A DNA stretch of 64,000 nt from Litsea cubeba (Eukaryota; Streptophyta; Magnoliopsida; Laurales; Lauraceae). Shown piece by piece: positions 1 to 12,750 of this stretch (within the stretch, counting starts at the first letter, position 1; every line of letters begins with the position of its first letter). The position numbers and the translations under genes were made by a program. The stretch spans positions 112,245,819 through 112,309,818 of the forward strand of contig CM022946.1 in the NCBI GenBank assembly GCA_012931725.1, in the 5' to 3' direction. Under the pieces are notes generated by a model, which had not been told where the DNA came from, made no database searches, and saw only the letters and a program-made list of their open reading frames with translations.

Positions 1-342
1 GGATTGTAATGCACTTGTAAATTTATAACTTGAATATGCTTGGGTAATGATTAACCTGTTACTATCAGCTCTATATATCCTGATATTATGATTTACTCCA
101 GTTTAAGTTTGAATATTGTTATGACAACTTTACGGTGGTAGGTTAGGTGCGATGCGGAATCCAATGGCCATGGACTCCAGGTCGCAACGCCTTGAAAGCT
201 TCCGGAAAATATTTCGATGTGTTTGGGAATTTTACCTTCCTCACACACGCGAATCCTGGGGAGAAATACAAATTTATAATTAACCCCAAATCACGCTCCC
301 CGAGATCGGATCACTGCAGGATCCCGATTTTGGGGCGTGACA
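1..342 (+). mobile_element. 3' end of a Ty3/gypsy-type LTR, cut by the window edge
   Basis: The segment ends in GGGGCGTGACA at 342, the same style of 3' terminus as the two other gypsy-type LTRs here (GGGTCGTGACA on the minus strand at 14021, GAGATGTGACA at 25505). Directly after it, the minus strand resumes a gypsy gag reading frame, so an LTR appears to have inserted into that gag. Its other end and target duplication lie outside the window. It could be a solo LTR or the 3' LTR of a full plus-strand element. Confidence 0.6.
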
Positions 343-518
343 GCTTGTTATCTGTTGAATGCACAAGCTAATTCCGCTGCTTGTGGCCTATTAGGCTATT
401 ATTGCCTCTGATATTGACGTTGCTGGCCTTGACGTTGAGGTTGCTGCTGTTGTCTCAGAGGAGCAGGCAAAACCAATCTAGGAGGAGGAGGAGCGGGTAA
501 TGTTGCTTGTCCTCAGGC
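343..518 (-). pseudogene. Gypsy gag remnant, distal part
   Basis: Read on the minus strand, this gives a proline-rich then glutamine/arginine-rich stretch (PAPPPPRLVLPAPLR, then a Q-rich run), typical of the segment after the zinc knuckle in plant Ty3/gypsy gag. Two adjacent stop codons and a further stop interrupt it. It is the continuation of the gag at 12751-13819. If the copia element and one copy of the 5-bp duplication are ignored, the frame runs uninterrupted across the junction. It is cut at 343 by another LTR. Confidence 0.7.
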
Positions 519-2534
519 TGTTGGGATTGGTGTGTGCCCTAAAGCCCACTAGCTGCACTCTCATCTTTTGTTACTGGATATTTACTGGTTATTTAATGGA
601 AAGACTCTTTTATGCTTAAACATGTATATATGTATGGTTGTGTAAGGCCCATTGTTTCTAGTAAATAAATTAGGTGTGTAGTGTCTACGCACAGATAGGT
701 TTAATTCATGGACAACTGGAAACATCATATTTGTTCATAACTGAAAGATGGAGCTGGGCACTTCATCTTGGTAGAAGTTATAATGAGTCTGTAGAAGTTA
801 TAATGAGAGACTCTCCTGTATTCAGGGTGACTTACCTAAGTCATGGGAGGGCTTTCCCGGATTCATCTCATTAGTGCATATCCAATGCATTGAACAGGAC
901 CATGGTAGGTGTGATCTCTAAAATAGTACTATCACAGAGAGAGATCAAGTCACCTCATGCTACTGAGTGACCGGTGCTCTTAATCTTGAGCATTTGTGGA
1001 TGAACTGACGAAGTCAAGCTCTTGTGCTTTAATTCACTATGGGTGAGATTCTTTTCATGGGTCAACAGCTCTGTGTTTTGGGTACTCGGACTTGATTAGT
1101 TGGGACGTGCAGATGCAATATAGAATCTATGCCATCTAATGATGGAATGATCGTCCCCTTAGAATTATCCGATTAATCATCAAAATCTAAGATCTTAGTA
1201 TATGGATGTTCCATATGGATATTGAACTTGTGGGTCGCTCCCTGGATCAAGAGAATGATATTCGAATGATGATTATGTTAAGGATATGAAGTTCTAAGGT
1301 TTAGATGTAATCGGGAAGGTTGATAGTACATGTGATAACCTGACTCGATTATGGATGTTACATAGAGGGGCATTCAGGTCATAATACTTAGTAGGTCGAA
1401 GACAACCGTCATTTTATGACGAGCTTATTATATTATATATTTGTCCTTGGAGTTCAACCATAACTCTTTAGTGGAATGAGTTAAGGTTAAAATGGTCTTT
1501 ATGTTACTATGGGTTTAGCATGGACATTTTGGTCATTTTGGGAGCCAATGGCAAATATGTCTTTTGGTCCCTTCTCTAGTCACTTTCCAAGATTGGCATG
1601 GTTTCCTAAAATGTCTAGATAACATTTGGATGAATTATTTTAGTGGAAAAATAATTTTGAGTTTAAATTCAAATAGGCCTTTGATGGCATACATGAATTT
1701 AATTCTAGATAAATTGTATGTGGGCCATGGTGTAGATTATCATAAGGGACGTCCATAATAGGATTTCCATGGGTAAGGTTTCCAATTTTGAGTAGGTCTC
1801 TCTACTTGAAAGATTGGACTCCTCTTTGGATTAGTATTCTTATGAGAAAGTTTCCTTTTTGGATTAGGAACTTAAAATTAGTAAGTGTTTTACAACTAGG
1901 ATTACTAATTGCATGGGAAGTTCCTTTTGGTTTCCTTTTCTAATTAGAGTGTTTCTTAAAGGAAATAAGTCTTTCCTTTTTGGACATCAATGAGAATTAG
2001 AAGAGATAAACTTTTAGGAAAGGTCTCCTCAAAGTTTCTATAAAAGAAACCCAAACCCCTCTTGGACGTCCAACACTTTGTGAGCACAAGGAGAGTCCCA
2101 CACGTCCAAACTTTGGAGGTTTTCTTCTTCATTGAAGAAGGCTTAAGGTCTGAGATTTTTCCTTGGAGAAATAGTTCTTAATTCCTAGATTAAGATCCCA
2201 CCATCTTAGCCAATCAGATTTGGAAGTGAGATAGAGGAGAAGATCAAAGGCAATACTAGTGCAGAAAATTCCAGCAACTTGTTTGCTAATTGCAAGTCTG
2301 AGTTCGGGCCTTTAGATCTATTTTTTCAGAGATTTGAAGTCTACAAATCTTCGAGGTAATAGTCTTCTTCATTATCCTTTAATTATACACTTGTTGGTCA
2401 TGAATTCATGGAGTTCTTATGCGATCTATATGGCTGATTTATGCTGGCCAAATCAGATTTTTTAAAATCTGTCATGTTACAAATTAGCCATGAATATCTT
2501 CCGCTAATTCAGATCTGAATCGCAGTTTCTTTCA
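519..2534 (+). repeat. Copia 5' LTR (2016 bp)
   Basis: Starts TG and ends CA, and matches 8205-12750 once the nested insertion is removed. A TATA-like CTATAAAAG occurs near 2038, a plausible core promoter. A 20-bp tandem duplication (TAGAAGTTATAATGAG with flank) around 776-805 is present here and absent from the 3' LTR. Confidence 0.92.
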
Positions 2535-2535
2535 G

Positions 2536-2547
2536 TGGTATCAGAGC
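2536..2547 (+). other. Copia primer-binding site (tRNA-iMet)
   Basis: TGGTATCAGAGC lies one base after the 5' LTR end. It matches the complement of the 3' end of plant initiator tRNA-Met, the usual primer of copia reverse transcription. Confidence 0.92.
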
Positions 2548-4255
2548 CACTCCATGTGAAATCATGATCCCATGTTGTGTATAATTAATCCTAGATTGAT
2601 TATGGGTATGGTGGCACCCTATTAAAGTTATGTTGTGATGCATGTTGTGTGCAAGTTTCATTAACATTGCTGGAATTTATTTTTCAGATTTGTTTAATGA
2701 TGCACATAGTGAGTTTGCATGCACTAACCTCTTTGTTTGCAGCCATGTATTGCATCCTTGATGGTTCGCATGATTGTTATGTGGATTTGGATGTTTTTTC
2801 ATTAGTTGAAAAGTGTACGATTGCGCGTTTAGCAATCATAGGAAGTTGTAATTCTTTCTTTACTTTTATTCCAACTAGTCTTGATGTAAGCTTTCTTGAA
2901 AAGCATAGGTATCTCCAATGTAATTTGGGGTTTTGTTTTTTATGGGTTTTAAAACAAGCAAGAAGAAGAAAGTTTCAAGAAAGGTTGTAAGTAACCGGAC
3001 TCCTTAGTGGTGGAGGAGACAAGACTTCTTGGTGAAAGATGAGACCTATTCTTGATGTCCTAGTTCGATAAGGATTACAAGTCCGAAGAGCAAGGAGCCA
3101 TCAAGGATTGCATGCTTTTATTTGCTTTTATATATGGAATGCATGGATGAGTGCTTTATATAATTGCTATAATTGTCACCTAGAAACATGGCCACCATTA
3201 GGTTCTAAAATTGGCATCTTTATTGTATTAGATTGTTTTTAGTTTGGCAAATTGTTTTAAACGGAACTTAGACCAGCACCTTCTATTTGTCTAAGGTTTA
3301 AAATTGGATAGGGTTTTATTATATCTTGGTACCCTTGGTTTCCAAAGAAGGCTAAACTAAAATCTAATTAGATGCTACCTATGGGTTTTCATAACCCAAG
3401 ATAGGTTTTTGACTCTTTGAAGGGATTTGCTCAAATGTTTTAAAGCAAAGGTTATTTAATTTTAAGATGACTTAAGTCATAAATTTAATTAACCAAGTTT
3501 GCTAGATTTAAAAAGAGCTTTTGAGTAAAACAATGTAAAGTTAAAAAAGTATAAACCCTAGCGATAAATAATCAAGTGGGAGAGGGGTTTTAGGAAAGAC
3601 TCCACGGCCTTCCATTTTCGGTTCATGTTATCTCATTAAAGTGTTAGTAGGAACGGCCATCCCTTCGTGGAGTTCTTTACTAAAGACCGCTTTGATGGGT
3701 TAATGGGTGAACTAATGTGAATATTCGTAATGAGGTGTTAGTAGGAGCGGCCATCCCTTCGGTGGAGTTCTTTACTAAAGATCACTTCTATAGAATGTCA
3801 ATGAAGTGTTGGTGGGAGCGGCCATCCCTTCGGTGGAGCTCTTTACTAAAGGTCACTTCTAGAAAGGATAAAAGTCTCTTCCCTTCGGAAGACTTAATCA
3901 TAGACATTCTGGGAAATTTCATAAGAGATGGTTATACACTTGACATAAGATGGTAATAACCTCTCCCTAGGAGTTAAAGGTTATTTGTCATATGAGGCCA
4001 AACCAATCAGTGATTGGACTATCACTAGATGTGTATCCAGATAGTGATAATCCAAATAAGTATGCCTTAATTCAACGCGACTGTAGGCTCGGCCATCCCT
4101 TCGATGGAGGGTCTATGAGGAGGTTGAAACACTGATACATTATGATTGGGGTGGAATAATGTTTGTGCTTTGTTTTTCCTTTTGTAACAAGCACCATATG
4201 CATATTACATATATACTGCATGTCTAATTATAAACCGTTTTATATCCAGAAAGAG
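2548..4255 (+). other. Copia leader with tandem repeats
   Basis: About 1.7 kb lies between the primer site and gag. No conserved protein is recognisable; the open stretch at 2649-2990 has no family features. Three related units starting near 3641, 3735 and 3806 share GTGTTAGTAGGAGCGGCC followed by ATCCCTTCGGTGGAG and CTTTACTAAAG, with a weaker fourth near 4085. Long leaders with internal repeats are common in plant copia elements. Confidence 0.7.
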
Positions 4256-7200
4256 ATGGGTAAAGACTCTTTTAGTCTGTTGATGTGCATTCTTCGTGAG
4301 AACAAACTGACTGGCCCTAACTACGTAGATTGGAAAAGAAATCTTGACATAGTACTCACAGCTGAGGAGTACAAGTATGTCTTGCTGGAAAACTGTCCCG
4401 ATATTGATGTTAATTCTACGATGACCAGCGAGAGGCTGAGAGGAAATGGAAGAAAGCGAATAGCATGGCTAAATGCTACATGCTCGCTTCCATGTCCAAC
4501 GTGTTGCAAACACAGCACGAGCAAATAGACACAGCCTATGAAATCATGATGTCCTTGTCTGAGATGTTTGCAGACAAGAGCAGGCCAGCTAGGCAAGCTG
4601 CTATAAGGACTATCATGAATGCTAGGATGGCTGAGGGAACACCTGTCAGAGAGCATATGCTCAAGCTGATAGATTGTTTCAATGAAGCTGAGATTCTAGG
4701 GGCTGAGATTGATGCAGGGAGTCAAACTGACATGATTCTCGAAACTCTGCCGGACTCTTTCAATCAGTTCAAGCTCAATTTCAATATGAGCAAGATGGAC
4801 ATGACTCTACCTGAGTTAATGAAAGAACTCCAGGCGGCAGAGGCTATCATGAAGCCCAAAGCCCAAGCTCATTTTTTCCAGTCTTCCTCTAAACTGAACC
4901 CGAAAGGGAAGAAGTCCAAGAAGAAGCAGAACAAGGGAAAAGGGCAGAAAAAGGACAACACTGGTAATAAGAAGGACAAGGGTACAGATGGAAAGCCCAA
5001 AGGGAAATGCTTCAAGTGTGGCCTCAAAGGTCATTGGAAGAAAGATTGTCCCAAGTTCTTGGCCTCAGTTAAGAAAGGTACATCTTTTTCATACTACATT
5101 GAAACTTGTCTAGTGGTTGATTCTACTGACTCATGGATAGTAGACTCAGGAGCCACTAATCATATCTGCAATTCATTGCAGGGGTTTCAGATAATGCAGA
5201 GAATTGAGAAAGGAGAGTTTGCTTTCAGAGTCAGAACTAGAGCTAAAGTTTGGGTGGTTGCAGTAGGAGTAGTTACCTTACATTTTCCATGTAATAGGAT
5301 ATTAGTTTTAAATAATGTTTTCTATGTTCCGGACATGAGGAAGAATTTAATTTCAGTTTCCAGATTAATTGAATTTAATTATTCAATTTCTTTCCATTCT
5401 GGTGTTGATATCAGTAGAGATGGAAATATTATATGTTCCGGTAGAATACATGACAACTTATTTTATATATATCTTATTGCTCCCACACTGCATAATGTAC
5501 AACAAGAAAACTCAACTTCCCTTAAGAGGAAGGTATCTTCAATCAATGACACATATCTTTGGCACTTACGTTTGGGTCACATTAACCTAAAACGGATTCA
5601 GAGGTTGGTAGAAGATGGGCCGTTGAGCTCATTAGATTTCGAACCTTTTCCTCAGTGCGAATCTTGTCTCAAGGGAAAGATGACCAAACGGTCATTCTCT
5701 GGAAAGGGACTAAGGTCAAACGAGTTGTTAGAATTGATTCACACTGATGTGTGTGGTCCTATGAACAAACCGGCTCGAGGAGGGTATGAGTATTACATCA
5801 CCTTCACCGATGATTACTCTAGATATGGATATGTATACCTAATGCGTCGCAAGTCTGAGGCGTTTGATAAGTTCAAACAATTCAAGGCTGAGGCGGAGCT
5901 GCAACTAGGAAAACATATCAAAGCCCTTCAATCTGATCGAGGTGGCGAGTACCTCCTGGGTGAGTTCAAGGAGTACCTCACACAACATGGGATTGTGTCT
6001 CAGTTGTCTGCACCGGGTACACCCCAGCAAAATGGTGTAGCGGAGAGAAGAAACCGTACCCTTCTTGATATGGTAAGGTCCATGATGAGTCATGCAACCC
6101 TACCTATATCTTTTTGGGGATATGCCCTAGAAGCAGCAGCATACATTTTAAATCTGGTACCTTCTAAATCAGTACCTAGGAACCCCAAGAAATGTGGACA
6201 AGTCGAAAACCTAGTTTAAAACATATCCACATTTGGGGTTGTCCAGCCTATGTACTAAATGATAAAGCTACCAAGCTGGAACCCAGATCTGAAATGTGCT
6301 ACTTCATTGGGTATCCTAAGGGAACGAGAGGTGGCTTCTTTTATCATCCAAAGGAGCAAAAAGTGCTCATCAGCACTCATGCTAGGTACTTGGAGGATGA
6401 TTGTATGATGCACCAAGAGCTTAGTTGTAAAGAAACCCTTGAGGAGATTCTTCCGGGATCTCATATAACATCTGTACCGGATCCTGAGACAGTAGATGAA
6501 CAAGATATTCCTTTGAACGCTCCGGAGCCTCGTCGTAGTGGGAGAATTTCTAGACAGCCAGAAAGAAATCTAGGAGTGTCTTTTAAGACAAACTCTGAAG
6601 ATCTGGTTGAGGATCCTACTAGTTATGATGAAGCAGTAACGGATATAGATGCTGACATGTGGCAGCAAGCGATGAAATCTGAAATGGATTCTTTGTATTC
6701 CAATCAAGTCTGGGAACTTGTAGATGCACCTGAAGGGATTAAATCCATAGGGTGCAAGTGGATCTACAAGAGAAAGAGAGGAGTGGATGGGAAGGTGGAA
6801 ACCTTCAAAGCAAGACTGGTGGCGAAAGGATATACTCAGAAAGAGGGTATCGATTATGAGGAAACCTTTTCACCAGTGGCTATGCTTAAGTCCATAAGGA
6901 TTCTCTTGGCCATCGCATGTCATTATGACTACGAGATATGGCAGATGGATGTCAAGACGGCTTTTCTTAATGGAAGTCTTGACGAATGCATCTATATGAT
7001 GCAACCAGAGGGCTTCATTGCTAGTGGCCAAGATAACATGGTTTGTAAACTTAAGAAGTCCATTTATGGACTTAAGTAAGCATCTAGAGCATGGAACATC
7101 AAGTTTAATCAGGCAGTCAAATCCTTTGGCTTTGATCAAAACATTGATGAACCATGTGTGTATAAGAAAGGAAGTGGAAAAGCAGTTGCATTTTTGGTTC

Positions 7201-8190
7201 TGTATGTAGATGACATATTACTCATAGGAAATGATGTAGGTTTATTGTCATCCACAAAGGTTTGGTTATCCTCTCAATTTCAGATGAAGGATTTGGGTGA
7301 GGCAAGCTATATCTTAGGGATCAAGCTTTTGCGTGATCGCAAGAATAAGATGTTAGCCTTATCCCAATCTTCATATATTGAGAAGATATTGGTCAAGTTT
7401 AACATGCATGACTCCAAGAAGGGCCTCCTACCTTCTAGACATGGAGTACCACTGTCCCGAGATCAATGTCCAAAGACATCTGAAGAGATAGAGAGCATGA
7501 GGAGAGTTCCATATGCATCCGCTGTTGGAAGCCTCATGTATGCTATGTTATGTACTAGACCAGATATTTGCTTTGCCGTTGGCATGGTTAGCAGATATCA
7601 GTCAAACCCTGGACCTATGCATTGGACAGTTGTTAAGCATATATTCAAGTATCTTCGGAGAACGAAAGATTATATGCTAACCTTTCGAGCAGATGATCTA
7701 ACGCCATTGGCGTATACAGACTCTGATTTTCAATCTGATAGTGACGCCAGAAAGTCTACCTCAGGGTACGTCTTTACTTTGTCATGAGGGGCTATATCAT
7801 GGAGAAGTGTCAAGCAATCCTGTATAGCTGATTCTACCATGGAAGCAGAGTATGTGGCGGCATCGAAAGCTGCGAAGGAAGCGGTATGGCTCAGAAAATT
7901 CCTGTTGGAATTGGGAGTTGTTCCTGCAGTGCAAAAAACCGATTGTCATGTACTGCGATAACACTGGTGCTGTAGCACAGTGCAAAGAGCTCAGGAATCA
8001 CAAGAAAGGAAAGCACATTCAGAGAAAGTACCACTTGATCCGGAAATTCATTCAGGATGGAGAGATAGTGGTGGAGCATATTGCTTCAGCAAATAACTTA
8101 GCTGACCCATTCACTAAGACTCTTACTGAGAAAGTCTTCACTTCTCATGTTGAGTCTATGGGTGTTAGGTTAGGAAGTAGTGATTTTTAG
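4256..8190 (+). pseudogene. Copia gag-pol polyprotein, disrupted
   Basis: The frame opens at ATG 4256. In order it encodes a UBN2-type gag, a CCHC zinc knuckle (CFKCGLKGHWKKDC, 5008-5049), an aspartic protease (WIVDSGATNHIC, about 5134-5169), an integrase with HHCC (about 5560-5670) and D,D,E motifs (HTDVCGP, SDRGGEY, NGVAERRNR), a reverse transcriptase (CKWIYKRK, QMDVKTAFLNG, YVDDILL near 7204) and RNase H (YTDSDF, STMEAEY, DNTGAVA), ending at a stop at 8188-8190. It is broken by frame changes near 4430, 6200 and 7935 (an A-run) and by stops at 7077-7079, where the family has YGLKQ (consistent with CAA to TAA), and at 7785-7787. It cannot encode a full polyprotein, but mobilisation by helper proteins remains possible because the LTRs, primer site and purine tract look sound. 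Confidence 0.93.
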
Positions 8191-8204
8191 TGCAAGTGGG
8201 AGTT
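8190..8204 (+). other. Copia polypurine tract
   Basis: GTGCAAGTGGGAGTT lies immediately before the 3' LTR, where plus-strand DNA priming occurs. The purine core is AAGTGGGAG. Confidence 0.8.
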
Positions 8205-8650
8205 TGTTGGGATTGGTGTGTGCCCTAAAGCCCACTAACTGCACTCTCATCTTTTGTTACTGGATATTTACTGGTTATTTAATGGAAAGACTCTTTTATG
8301 CTTAAACATGTATATATGTATGGTTGTGTAAGGCCCATTGTTTCTAGTAAATGAATTAGGTGTGTAGTGTCTACGCACAGATAGGTTTAATTCATGGACA
8401 ACTGGAAACATCATATTTGTTCATAACTGAAAGATGGAGCTGGGCACTTCATCTTGGTAGAAGTTATAATGAGAGACTCTCCTGTATTCAGGGTGACTTA
8501 CCTAAGTCATGGGAGGGCTTTCCCGGATTCATCTCATTAGTGCATATGCAATGCATTGAACAGGACCATGGTAGGTGTGATCTCTAAAATAGTACTATCA
8601 CAGAGAGAGATCAAGTCACCTCATGCTACTGAGTGACCGGTGCTCTTAAT

Positions 8651-11194
8651 TGTTGACACCAAAAATGTCACTTTGCCTCTTCTAGATCCAAAGAGCTACA
8701 TGAAGTCGCAACCTGCCATAAATAGGCAACGCTGCTTCCAAAAATCAAATCTTGTCAGAATCAAACAAAAACTGCAAGATTCTTCAAAACAGTCAAAAGA
8801 GGAGTACACAAGAAGTTTCGGGCCATTTCAAAATCATTTGGCCTAACTTCACTTCTCCGACAGCCGAAAAGGAGCTCTCGGCGGCAAAAGCATCGGAGAC
8901 ACCAAATCTTCGATCAGAGCCGATGGATGGTCTCAAAATACTTCCAAAAGGCTCCACGTCAAGTTCCGAGTCAAACTGACAACGTTTGATCCTACATTAA
9001 CCCTCGAACAGCTAAATCAAGCCTCTCGGCGGCGAGAACTACCGAGGCCATTACTCATCAGATAGAGCACATGGACGGCTTCAAAATGCTTATAAAGGGC
9101 TACACGTCAAATTTCAGGTCATTTCCACAACATTTGACCATAGTTTGACGCTCGGAAGCCAAATCAGGCCTCTCGGCGGCAAAGCTCTCCGGGACCGTGG
9201 TTTCCAAGACAGAGCCTATGGATCATCTTAAAATGACTCCAATAGGTTCCCTGTCAAAATTTCAAGTCAATCGGACATCGGTTGACCGCACATCAAACCG
9301 CGACATCTTCATCGCGATAAAAGCAAGTCTACTGGCGATAGGACCCCAAACGGCTTCAAAACTCAAACAAAAGCCTATGGTTGGTCTTATTTATTGCTCA
9401 GGAGGCTTCACACCAAATTTCAGGTCATTCCGACATCGTTTGACCCAGTTTCGGCTTCTGACGGAAAATCGGCAGCTCTCCGCGACAAAGTCTTCGGCTT
9501 TCTCAGGAAATTGGAAACTTTGCAAAATAAAATGCAAGGATTCTCATCAAGTTTCCTACAAAGAAATCAGGCCAATAAATGGTCAAAATGTCAAGGAAAG
9601 ATACAGAAAGAAAAAGAATCGAAAAACAGCAAAACCGGACACAAAACGGGACACAAAGGGGGGAAAACCCCCCCAGGGTCGCCGGCAACCTTGGAGCCCG
9701 GGGTCGCCGGGAAGGCCCCGGAGACCCCGGTTTTCGCCGTTTTTTTTGCGATTCGAAGAGCCCAGCCTCTGGTACTTTCCAAAATTCATGCTTTTGAGAC
9801 ACCAAGTCCTCTGACATCCGTCCAAAACACGGGTCAATCATCAAGAGTATCGAAAACAATATTGATCGCCACCCGGTCAACCAAAAAAAAAGTGTGCTTT
9901 CTACCTGACCGATCGAGAAATCGACAGGACAGATGGCACCGACCCGCTGTTGGTAACAAACACCTGAAATTACATGGTCATCTGATGTCGATCTACATGA
10001 AGATCCATCGATGATCATCGACAGAAGAATCCCAAAAGACGTGGCACGGCCCGCAACTCTTCAACTGCTCGGCGACCACTTAATGCGATTAATTGACTAG
10101 CTTTATTACAGTCATTAATCCATTTCTTTGGACGGCCCAATCAGAAGCAAGCATTCGGGAGTTACAAGTCAAGAGATTCATGGCATTTAACCCATGAAAC
10201 TCCTCCCATCATGGCGATTAAAGGCGATTAAATGCCCTCAATCTCCTCCGGCCAATCAGAAGCCAAGAAAAAGGAGTTACAAAATAAAGAATTCAATTCT
10301 GTAACTCCTCCCTTTATGTAGCTTTATGACAATCAAAGCTCATAAACCCTCCTAAATGGCCACCTAAAAGCCTATAAATAGGAGAGCTCTCCAAGAAGAA
10401 AGGATCATCAGAAAAAAAGCACAAACACACAGACAGGCAGAAGCACAGAAATCCAGAGAAAGGAAAAAGAGAGAAAACTCTGCGGAAGTTCTACACTGGC
10501 CACCGCAACAAGGTGACAAAAGTCTCTTGGGGGTACACCCCCCAAGGTCCTTGCCTTCTCCTTCTGCCGCCAATGGCTTAGATGTGGCTTTTCAGCCCGT
10601 CTACTCGGCTTTTCATTGGACATAGGACCTTCTTTTGGTCTTTGTCCTCTAAAAACCTGAGGTTATAGCCAAGCCAAGCGAATCAATAGCATCCTCTGTT
10701 CTCATCTGCATGGATGATGGCGAAGCCCACATATGGCTTGCGACCGTCAATCTAAACGGGTCCCCCACAATCTCCTGAGAAGTTAGATCCTCCTTTTCTT
10801 GCTTTTCATTGTAGTTTGTATTTTTTCAAAAGAGACAAAAATCACAATTCTTGTCTTTCATTATTGATAAGGATTGTAAATCGGCTATAAACGCCAAAAT
10901 CGGCTATAAATGCCAAAAAAATCGCCTTTCACGGCAAACCAAGAAAAATGTCTCTTTTCTTAAATATATGTGCAATGGAAAACTTGAAAGAAGTTGATTT
11001 CCTTTTTACTTGCGAAGGTTGATCTCCGGATCACCACTTGCAATTCCAAGTAAAAATAGAAAATCTGGCACACCCACACAAAAAAGAAATGTTGATGCAC
11101 GCCCCTGCCCCCTGGTTACGAAAGGGTCGGAACCAAACGGACTCCCACGTCCGCCGACCTCGGTAGGAACCGAGCATTGGAGAGCGGTCCATCA
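8651..11194 (+). mobile_element. Solo LTR (2544 bp) nested in the copia 3' LTR
   Basis: It begins TGTTGACACC, ends GGTCCATCA, and is flanked by perfect 5-bp duplications TTAAT (8646-8650 and 11195-11199). The uninterrupted target is visible in the 5' LTR. No primer site, polypurine tract or pol is found inside, so it is best read as a solo LTR left by unequal recombination. A TATA box (CCTATAAATAGG, 10371-10382) with a purine-rich start region after it fits an LTR promoter on the plus strand. Open stretches at 9197-10018 on both strands show no protein family. GC content is higher than in neighbouring sequence. Confidence 0.9.
8871..9600 (+). repeat. Degenerate tandem repeats of about 150 bp in the solo LTR
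   Basis: The landmark TCTCGGCGGC(A/G)A recurs near 8877, 9024 and 9171 and, degraded, near 9315 and 9476. Between landmarks there is a shared order: a CC(T/G)ATGG box, TCAAAATG-like, then ACGTCAA(A/G)TTTC and a TTTGA(C/T) box. Spacing is about 148-152 bp. Confidence 0.7.
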
Positions 11195-12750
11195 TTAATC
11201 TTGAGCATTTGCGGATGAACTGACGAAGTCAAGTTCTTGTGCTTTAATTCACTATAGGTGAGATTCTTTTCATGGGTCAATAGCTCTGTGTTTTGGGTAC
11301 TCGGACTTGATTAGTTGGGACATGCAGATGCAATATAGAATCTATGCCATCTAATGATGAAATGATCGTCCCCTTAGAATTATCCGATTAATCATCAAAA
11401 TCTAAGATCTTAGTATATGGATGTTCCATATGGATATTGAACTTGTGGGTCGCTCCCTGGATCAAGAGAATGATATTCGAATGATGATTATGTTAAGGAT
11501 ATGAAGTTCTAAGGTTTAGATGTAATCGGGAAGGTTGATAGTACATGTGATAACCTGACTCGATTATGGATGTTACATAGAGGGGCATTCAGGTCATAAC
11601 ACTTAGTAGGTCGAAGACAACCGTCATTTTATGACGAGCTTATTATATTATATATTTGTCCTTGGAGTTCAACCATAACTCTTTAGTGGAATGAGTTAAG
11701 GTTAAAATGGTCTTTATGTTGCTATGGGTTTAGCATGGACATTATGGTCATTTTGGGAGCCAATGGCAAATATGTCTTTTGGTCCCTTCTCTAGTCACTT
11801 TCCAAGATTGGCATGGTTTCCTAAAATGTTTAGATAACATTTGGATGAATTATTTTAGTGGAAAAATAATTTTGAGTTTAAATTCAAATAGGCCTTTGAT
11901 GGCATACATGAATTTAATTCTAGATAAATTGTATGTGGGCCATGGTGTGCATTATCATAAGGGACGTCCATAATAGGATTTCCATGGGTAAGGTTTCCAA
12001 TTTTGAGTAGGTCTCTCTACTTGAAAGATTGGACTCCTCTTTGGATTAGTATTCTTATGAGAAAGTTTCCTTTTTGGATTAGGAACTTAAAATTAGTAAG
12101 TGTTCTACAACTAGGATTACTAATTGCATGGGAAGTTCCTTTTGGTTTCCTTTTTTAAATTAGAGTGTTTCTTAAAGGAAATAAGTCTTTCCTTTTTGGA
12201 CATCAATGAGAATTAGAAGAGACAAACTTTTAGGAAAGGTTTCCTCAAAGTTTCTATAAAAGAAACCCAAACCCCTCTTGGACGTCCAACACTTTGTGAG
12301 CACAAGGAGAGTCCCACACGTCCAACCTTTGGAGGTTTTCTTCTTCATTGAAGAAGGCTTAAGATCTGAGATTTTTCCTTGGAGAAATAGTTTTTAATTC
12401 CTAGATTAAGATCCCACCATCTTAGCCAATCAGATTTGGAAGTGAGATAGAGGAGAAGATCAAAGGCAATACTAGTGCAGAAAATTCCAGCAACTTGTTT
12501 GCTAATTGCAAGTCTGAGTTCGGGCCTTTGGATCTATTTTTTCAGAGATTTGAAGTCTACAAATCTTCGAGGTAATAGTCTTCTTCATTATCCTTTAATT
12601 ATACACTTGTTGGTCATGAATTCATGGAGTTCTCATGCGATCTATATGGCTGATTTATGCTGGCCAAATCAGATTTTTTAAAATATTTCATGTTACAAAT
12701 TAGCCATGAATATCTTCCGCTAATTCAGATCTGAATAGCAGTTTCTTTCA

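Larger units (their letters stand above)
519..12750 (+). mobile_element. Ty1/copia LTR retrotransposon, full length, with a nested solo LTR
   Basis: Two long direct repeats begin TGTTGGGATTGG and end TTTCTTTCA: the 5' LTR (519-2534) and the 3' LTR (8205-12750, interrupted). Between them lie a tRNA-Met primer site, a leader, a gag-pol region and a polypurine tract. The flanking 5-mers are CAGGC (514-518) and CGGGC (12751-12755), a target duplication with one mismatch. The element lies inside a minus-strand gypsy gag. By eye the LTRs differ at roughly 30 sites over 2 kb plus one 20-bp duplication, so the insertion is fairly young. Domain order (protease, integrase, RT, RNase H) is copia. The long LTRs suggest the Angela/Tork side of the family, but I am not sure of the lineage. 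Confidence 0.93.
8205..12750 (+). repeat. Copia 3' LTR, split by a nested solo LTR
   Basis: The LTR copy is in two parts, 8205-8650 and 11195-12750, separated by the solo LTR at 8651-11194. It ends TTTCTTTCA at 12750, where the gypsy gag of the target resumes on the minus strand. Confidence 0.92.

Noticed and set aside
2649..2990. 113-aa stretch in the copia leader
   Set aside because: Lies between primer site and gag, where copia elements have no gene. No similarity to gag or pol motifs.
9197..10018. Overlapping open stretches on both strands, 170-206 aa
   Set aside because: They lie inside the solo LTR, in GC-rich repeated sequence, and show no domain. Open frames on both strands at once point to composition.
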